A stretch of DNA of 9,466 bases from Anaerolineales bacterium (GTDB taxonomy: Bacteria > Chloroflexota > Anaerolineae > Anaerolineales > E44-bin32), in NCBI GenBank assembly GCA_030606845.1, contig JAUWFP010000065.1, positions 1 to 9,466 on the forward strand, in the 5' to 3' direction. Below, piece after piece: positions 6,381-9,466 of this stretch. Made by a program: the position numbers and the translations under genes. Positions within the stretch are counted from its first letter, which is position 1. Each line of letters opens with the position of its first letter. The notes below the pieces were generated by a model that saw only the letters and a list, made by a program, of their open reading frames with translations, made no database searches and was not told the origin of the DNA.

Positions 6381-7124
6381 ATGACAACGATCGCTCGACA
6401 TGCAGGACGCGCGGTAGATGAACTGAGACCGATCTCGATTACGCCGGGCTATATCGATTGCCCGGAGGGATCGGTGCTTCTCGAGCTGGGGGACACGCGT
6501 GTGCTTTGCAACGTGACGATTGAAAAAGGGGTCCCCAAGTGGATGAACGCCAGCGATGCACAGGGAGGGTGGATCACCGCCGAATACGCCATGCTCCCAC
6601 GTGCAACGCAGCAGCGAACCGCGCGCGAGGTCGGCAAGCCCAGAGCTCGCAGCCAGGAGATCCGGCGTATGATCGGGCGAAGCCTGCGCGCAGGGTTCAA
6701 CTTGGAAGCGCTTCCTCCCATCACCTGTATTGTCGATTGTGATGTGTTGCAGGCGGATGGCGGCACCCGAACCGCGGCGGTTACTGGAGGGTATGTCGCT
6801 CTGGCCATAGCGCTAGGCAGTCAGATTGCTGAAGGCGATCCCGGCGGAGATATCTATAAATCGCCGATCGCGGCGGTAAGCATCGGGTTGCTGGATGGTG
6901 TCCCAATTGTAGACCTTGATTATGCTGAGGATTCGACCGCTGAAGCGGATGTCAATATCGTCATGAACGAACAAGGGGAACTCATTGAAATTCAAGGTAC
7001 AGCCGAGCGAGAACCCTTTACGACCGATGCTTTACAGCAGATGCTTCATCTAGCAAACAGCTCGATTGGGCAATTGATTCAGGCCCAAAGATTGGCTCTA
7101 GAAAAACATGGAGTGTCCTTCTAA
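6381..7124 (+). CDS. rph: Ribonuclease PH
   Basis: A 247-residue phosphate-dependent 3'-5' exoribonuclease that trims the 3' ends of tRNA precursors and takes part in RNA turnover; the family works as a hexameric ring. All hallmarks are present: an N-terminal segment RPISITPGYIDCPEGSVLLE, GDTRVLCNVTIEKGVP, WITAEYAMLPRAT, and the phosphate-binding arginines equivalent to B. subtilis Arg86 and Arg126, which I place at Arg90 (RARSQEI) and Arg130 (DGGTRTAA). The acidic catalytic stretch DLDYAEDSTAEAD covers residues 178-190, followed by EIQGTAEREPFT. The length is usual. ATG 6381 has GGAGA at about 6369-6373. A strong terminator starts 20 bases after the stop. Confidence 0.97.
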   Translation: MTTIARHAGRAVDELRPISITPGYIDCPEGSVLLELGDTRVLCNVTIEKGVPKWMNASDAQGGWITAEYAMLPRATQQRTAREVGKPRARSQEIRRMIGRSLRAGFNLEALPPITCIVDCDVLQADGGTRTAAVTGGYVALAIALGSQIAEGDPGGDIYKSPIAAVSIGLLDGVPIVDLDYAEDSTAEADVNIVMNEQGELIEIQGTAEREPFTTDALQQMLHLANSSIGQLIQAQRLALEKHGVSF

Positions 7125-7144
7125 CGATAGAAAGTTGCAGATGC

Positions 7145-7188
7145 AAGGAGAACCCGGGGATTAAGCTCGTTCCGGGTTCTCCTTTTTT
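7145..7188 (+). terminator. Intrinsic terminator after rph
   Basis: AAGGAGAACCCGG (7145-7157) pairs perfectly with CCGGGTTCTCCTT (7172-7184), a 13-base stem with a 14-base loop, running into six T residues (7183-7188). This is a classic Rho-independent terminator, ending the rph transcript and possibly the whole pepF-rph unit. Confidence 0.93.
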
Positions 7189-7211
7189 CGTTCTCCTCAG
7201 GATAACTTCAG

Positions 7212-7277
7212 GCAGGAACATATCCTGCTGAGCCGTTCAGTCGGGGACTTCGCCCCCTAAAAAAAAGGGGGACTTCG
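7212..7277. repeat. Small hairpins and an 11-base direct repeat in the gene-free stretch
   Basis: GCAGGA (7212-7217) and TCCTGC (7223-7228) make a short hairpin. GGGGACTTCGC occurs twice, at 7243-7253 and 7267-7277, and between the copies CCCCCT (7253-7258) and AGGGGG (7266-7271) pair around an A-rich loop. The tract of eight A residues is a run of T on the minus strand, so a weak terminator for minus-strand transcripts arriving from 7473 is possible. The stretch 7190-7472 has no convincing gene. Confidence 0.5.
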
Positions 7278-7281
7278 CAGG

Positions 7282-7369
7282 ACAGGGACCCCTTGCAGGT
7301 GTTTGAAATGACACGATCGGGAAAGATTATTGCAGGATTGTCATTTCGAGCAAAGCGAGAAATCCCTGT
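7282..7369. repeat. Composite 88-base imperfect palindrome with a TGTCATTTCGAGC arm
   Basis: Outer arms ACAGGGA (7282-7288) and TCCCTGT (7363-7369) enclose inner arms GAAATGACA (7305-7313) and TGTCATTTC (7339-7347). The intervals between outer and inner arms are nearly equal (16 and 15 bases), and the centre is 25 bases, so the whole can fold into one long interrupted hairpin. The right half, TGTCATTTCGAGCAAAGCG followed by AGAAATCC, resembles an intergenic repeat that I recall as widespread in Chloroflexota and some other bacteria. A decayed REP- or MITE-like unit is the best reading. TTGCAGG also occurs twice within it (7293-7299 and 7330-7336). Confidence 0.6.
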
Positions 7370-7472
7370 GATGAAACGAATACTCCGCCCACTTGGATTG
7401 GGAGGTTTACCATGATGCGAATAATCGAAAATAAAGTGCTTGTTCAGTATTCAATAAAGAAGTGAAGGTCGA

Positions 7473-8210
7473 TCAGTTTTTAATGAAACGACTGAGATCG
7501 GGGAAGATCAGTTTTTCTGTTTCGCCGCGCAGGAGCGCCGGCCGGTTGGCAGCCTCGAAGTTGCGGTGCACTTCATGAAGCGCGCGCACTTGCCATGATG
7601 GCGGATCTTGTGAGAAAACAGCCAGACTGACAGTGAAAGAACCCGGGATGAGGAGTAACGTTTCGCCGCTGTCCGATGTCGTGGCGAAAAGCCTTCCATC
7701 AGGGGATTCGTCATCGCTCGTGCTGAAGGTTCCCAAAAGCGCCATAGCATCCTCTGCTGATTCAGGCATATCACCATCAACGAAGATGCGTTTCTTGGAT
7801 TGAATGTTATACAGACCAACACTGTAGCAGGCAGCTTCATTCAATTGCAGCAGGAAGCGAGTTTTGCCTTCCTCCAGGACCATCTCCCAGCGGTTGCTGT
7901 CAGGATAGGTCTGGCGCATGCGCAGAGCGACTTCACGCTGCCCCATGTAGTGGCGGTATATTGCCCTATATTGAGACGCATTAATCCGCCCTTGTTGAAA
8001 ATCCTGTTCAAGGCGAGCGATCTTACCATCAAGTGTTTCTAACCGACGGCGGAGTTCCGGGTCGTCGATATCTTCTATCGAGGGTTCTTCTGTGATCGCT
8101 TCAGCAACACTCTCTTCAATCACGGGGGCAGGGCTCTTCGTCTCCTGTGATGGAGGAGCCGAGTCATCGTGAACCTCCCCGATAAATGGGGAAGCTTGAA
8201 TGCCTCCCAT
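7473..8210 (-). CDS. Unrecognised protein with helical pair and roadblock-like C-terminal domain
   Basis: A 245-residue soluble protein with no family I can name. Residues 1 to about 48 are a low-complexity acidic and Pro-rich linker. Residues 50-95 are a charged helical pair (ELRRRLETLDGKIARLEQDF, then QQGRINASQYRAIYRHYM) that resembles a SHOCT-like 'G-I-x-x-x-Q/E-Y' hairpin. From about 105 the predicted order is helix, two strands (ACYSVGLYN, KRIFVDGDM), helix, three strands (including GETLLLIPGSFTVSLAVF), helix (QVRALHEVHRNFEAANRPAL). This order is that of roadblock/LC7 domains, inferred by eye only. The ATG at 8210 has no convincing ribosome binding site. The frame upstream is continuous with the 76-residue ORF at 8462-8232 apart from one TAA, so this is probably the larger part of a single 329-codon gene. 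No terminator is clear directly downstream. Confidence 0.7.
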   Translation of the reverse strand: MGGIQASPFIGEVHDDSAPPSQETKSPAPVIEESVAEAITEEPSIEDIDDPELRRRLETLDGKIARLEQDFQQGRINASQYRAIYRHYMGQREVALRMRQTYPDSNRWEMVLEEGKTRFLLQLNEAACYSVGLYNIQSKKRIFVDGDMPESAEDAMALLGTFSTSDDESPDGRLFATTSDSGETLLLIPGSFTVSLAVFSQDPPSWQVRALHEVHRNFEAANRPALLRGETEKLIFPDLSRFIKN

Positions 8211-8231
8211 GGCGTCGATTTTGCTCTCTTG

Positions 8232-8462
8232 TTACCGCAGGAGTTCTCGAACGGCGCGCAATTGACCAGCGCTGATTAACCCATCGCAGAACGCGATAGC
8301 TGCCGAGAGCATGCGTTCCTGTGCACGCTCTAGGCGTTCCAATGCGGCCAGATATTCAGTATCTTGTTCCGCTACCGGCTGCGCAGTTGTCTCTTCAGGA
8401 GGCACTTCAACCTCTTCTTGGCGTGTGCGAGCAGCGGCGGTTACATTTGATGTACTCGCCAT
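8232..8462 (-). CDS. 76-residue ORF, probably the N-terminal part of the gene at 7473-8210
   Basis: The product has a polar N-terminal region (MASTSNVTAAARTRQEEVEV, then Glu/Pro-rich) and, from residue 38, a long helix EYLAALERLERAQERMLSAA followed by GLISAGQLRAVRELLR. It ends at TAA (8234-8232). The next seven codons are sense and lead in frame to the ATG at 8210, so one base change would give a continuous protein. The helix pair resembles the one in the downstream ORF, as if a module were repeated. There is no Shine-Dalgarno before ATG 8462, but TATGAT (8476-8471 on this strand) lies eight bases upstream, which would suit a leaderless transcript. Function unknown. Confidence 0.6.
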   Translation of the reverse strand: MASTSNVTAAARTRQEEVEVPPEETTAQPVAEQDTEYLAALERLERAQERMLSAAIAFCDGLISAGQLRAVRELLR

Positions 8463-8470
8463 ATAAGAGC

Positions 8471-8499
8471 ATCATAGCATGACGTAGGTGAAGACGTAG
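8471..8499 (-). promoter_or_regulatory. Candidate leaderless promoter and direct repeat for the minus-strand gene
   Basis: On the minus strand TATGAT (8476-8471) is a good -10 box whose start point would fall about at the ATG at 8462. The place of the -35 box is occupied by two copies of CTACGTC (8499-8493 and 8487-8481) with a 12-base period, close to one helical turn and so typical of an activator binding to one face of the DNA. No TTGACA-like box is present. Confidence 0.3.
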
Positions 8500-8577
8500 A
8501 GAGGAAAGATGTACCAATCGGAAAAACTCATTTCTCCATGAATTTCGATGAGATGGTTCGGAACGGCTCGTCTGCGG

Positions 8578-8583
8578 TATACT
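8578..8583 (+). promoter_or_regulatory. Candidate -10 box for the SH3b lipoprotein gene
   Basis: TATACT matches the -10 consensus at five of six positions, 70 bases before the lipoprotein start. No strong -35 box is found at the right spacing; TTCGGA at 8557-8562 is the nearest, at 15 bases. This is a weak call. Confidence 0.28.
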
Positions 8584-8653
8584 CATCCGGGTTAATATTA
8601 TGCAACTCTTTTGCCAGCTGGCTCGAAGGAGTCATCAGGAGAATCTAACGGTT

Positions 8654-9148
8654 ATGTTGAGAAAGTGTGTCATTGGAGCGCTGTTGGTAGCTCTAGCAAT
8701 ATTGGTGGGCGCGTGTAAGGCTGGAACGGGAGTGTCCTCCACTCGGTCTAGTGAGGCGGTGATAGCCACAGCGTATGCGGATGCTGAGCTGACGAAGCAG
8801 GCAACTTTTCAGACTCCACCACCGACACTCGTCACACCCTCTCCGACGCCACCTCTTGAGAGCCCGACTCCGGCAATGACCGTAACACCTACACCTGGCC
8901 AGCCTGTGGTCACGGCGGATTACAATGCGTATGTCCGCCCTGGGCCGGATGAGAGTTACGGCAACCTCGATTTCTTTTTGGAGGGACAGCGGGCATTCGT
9001 TGAAGGGCGTTATGAGAACGAAACAAATGGGACCTGGTGGTACATCCGACGGATCGATGAGGGCAAGGATGGCTGGGTTTGGAGCGGGGCCGTAACGCTT
9101 ACAGGTGACGCCTCTGGCATACCCATTTTGGAAGCGCCACCACAATGA
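8654..9148 (+). CDS. Lipoprotein with Thr/Pro linker and bacterial SH3-like domain
   Basis: Read from ATG 8654, the protein has 164 residues and a clear lipoprotein signal: MLRKC, a hydrophobic core and the lipobox VGAC, with Cys21 as the lipidated residue. This start is chosen because the signal begins here; an in-frame ATG at 8600 adds 18 polar residues. AGGAG (8638-8642) lies upstream, rather far at 11 bases. Residues of about 55-85 form a Thr/Pro/Ser linker (TPSPTPPLESPTPAMTVTPT). The rest is an SH3b-like domain: ADYNAYVRPGPDESYGNL, LEGQRAFVEGRYENE, TWWYIRRI and GWVWSGAVTLTG, the usual order of strands. Such domains are held outside the membrane and often bind cell-wall or surface polymers. 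This architecture is very common in Anaerolineae. The gene is divergent from the minus-strand locus and ends in its own terminator. Confidence 0.87.
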   Translation: MLRKCVIGALLVALAILVGACKAGTGVSSTRSSEAVIATAYADAELTKQATFQTPPPTLVTPSPTPPLESPTPAMTVTPTPGQPVVTADYNAYVRPGPDESYGNLDFFLEGQRAFVEGRYENETNGTWWYIRRIDEGKDGWVWSGAVTLTGDASGIPILEAPPQ

Positions 9149-9183
9149 TCGCGATGCCGTAAGTCGTAAGGGGCTTAAAAAAC

Positions 9184-9220
9184 AATCTCCCGGAAGATGG
9201 AACTTCGGGAGATTTTCGGT
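9184..9220 (+). terminator. Intrinsic terminator after the SH3b lipoprotein gene
   Basis: AATCTCCCG (9184-9192) pairs with CGGGAGATT (9206-9214). The stem continues inward by three pairs (AAG with CTT) past one bulged G. A T-rich tail, TTTTCGGTTTT, follows. It lies 36 bases after the stop codon. Confidence 0.85.
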
Positions 9221-9271
9221 TTTAGTTATCCGTGCGCTGACGTTACTCTTCTCGATAACCTGTTATCCCCC

Positions 9272-9304
9272 AACCTCCCGCAGGTTTCGAACCTGCGGGA
9301 GGTT
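9272..9304. repeat. Perfect 15-base-arm hairpin, terminator-like or interspersed repeat
   Basis: AACCTCCCGCAGGTT (9272-9286) and AACCTGCGGGAGGTT (9290-9304) are exact inverted arms around TCG. No long T-run follows on either strand, so it is less like a terminator than the one just upstream. The sequence resembles an intergenic palindrome that I recall as frequent in Anaerolineae genomes, so an interspersed repeat is likely. Confidence 0.7.
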
Positions 9305-9342
9305 TAACAAATGGACCTCAAAGCGCAGGCAGCACCCACTTC

Positions 9343-9359
9343 CGGAAGCAGAGCTTCCG
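9343..9359. repeat. Hairpin just ahead of the intron
   Basis: CGGAAGC (9343-9349) and GCTTCCG (9353-9359) flank AGA. It ends five bases before the proposed intron start. The GGAAGC-AGA-GCTTCC form is like small palindromic repeats seen in cyanobacteria and Chloroflexota. It may have served as the insertion target. Confidence 0.55.
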
Positions 9360-9364
9360 CACTC

Positions 9365-9466
9365 GTGCGCCTGCAAGCGTGCATGGACAGAGAGGTGAAA
9401 GTCCTCTTCAGGCATGCGCTCTCCGGCTTGTAACCGACTGTAACTGCGTCGCCGCGAGGCGGGGTG
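9365..9466 (+). mobile_element. 5' end of a group II intron (partial, runs off the window)
   Basis: GTGCGCC at 9365 matches the 5' consensus of bacterial group II introns (GUGYG). What follows looks like domain I. GCGTGC (9377-9382) pairs with GCATGC (9412-9417), enclosing AGAGG-TGAAAGT-CCTCT (9391-9407), the GGTGAAAGTCC motif common in these introns. Then come CTTGTAACCGACTGTAACTG (9427-9446) and CGCC-GCGA-GGCG (9450-9461), a stem capped by a GNRA tetraloop. Group II introns are self-splicing, mobile ribozymes that usually encode a reverse transcriptase in domain IV; that part, the remaining domains and the 3' end would lie to the right, outside the window. The call rests on recalled family sequence and on folding by eye. 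Confidence 0.7.

Noticed and set aside
6449..6808. 119-codon minus-strand ORF opposite rph
   Set aside because: It is fully inside the highly conserved RNase PH gene and has no family-like content; codon bias of the real gene explains it.
7243..7369. CRISPR array from the repeated GGGGACTTCGC and TTGCAGG motifs
   Set aside because: Only two short copies of each, with unequal spacing and no cas genes.
8693..9145. 150-codon minus-strand ORF opposite the SH3b lipoprotein
   Set aside because: The plus frame has signal peptide, lipobox, linker and domain; the minus product is Arg/Cys-rich and featureless.
9280..9300. GGTTTCGAACC resembling a tRNA T-arm
   Set aside because: It is the tip of a perfect 33-base hairpin; no acceptor, D or anticodon arm is found around it.

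Overview
The window looks like a chromosomal segment of a Chloroflexota bacterium, most likely of the Anaerolineae type. This is inferred from style, not from a marker gene. The signs are a short lipoprotein with a Thr/Pro-rich linker leading into an SH3b-like domain, a ClbS/DinB-type protein, small uncharacterised membrane and Cys proteins, and intergenic repeats of the 'TGTCATTTCGAGC' kind. There is no rRNA, tRNA, CRISPR array, prophage or plasmid gene.

Left part (1-3829, all plus strand): a possible gene tail (1-84) is followed by a broken gene that joins a receiver-like domain to DUF3052 (191-975). Next come a tiny ORF with a strong ribosome binding site, a four-helix membrane protein, and a 54-residue protein with a CxxC...HxxxC metal-site pattern. 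Then follow a zinc-type cation diffusion facilitator, a small lipoprotein with a beta-sandwich-like domain and a ClbS/DfsB-like helical-bundle protein. Several of these are closely spaced, and the first few and last few could each be cotranscribed.

Middle (3830-7190, plus strand): a structured intergenic stretch with a candidate promoter and palindrome precedes a dodecin. The dodecin resembles the calcium-binding rather than the flavin-binding type. Two well-conserved housekeeping genes follow: an M3-family oligoendopeptidase (PepF type) and RNase PH (rph). A strong intrinsic terminator closes this block.

Right part (7190-9466): a gene-free stretch (7190-7472) holds repeats, including an 88-base two-tier inverted repeat. 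A minus-strand locus (8462-7473) is read as two ORFs but is one continuous frame interrupted by a single TAA. Divergent from it is an SH3b-type lipoprotein (8654-9148) with its own terminator. After two more hairpins the window ends in what appears to be the 5' end of a group II intron (from 9365).

No single multi-gene system ties the window together. The points most worth attention are the two interrupted genes (a frameshift at a TTCG tandem repeat and an in-frame TAA), the calcium-type dodecin, the small zinc-finger-like protein upstream of a zinc exporter, the composite palindrome at 7282-7369, and the group II intron placed just after a hairpin.
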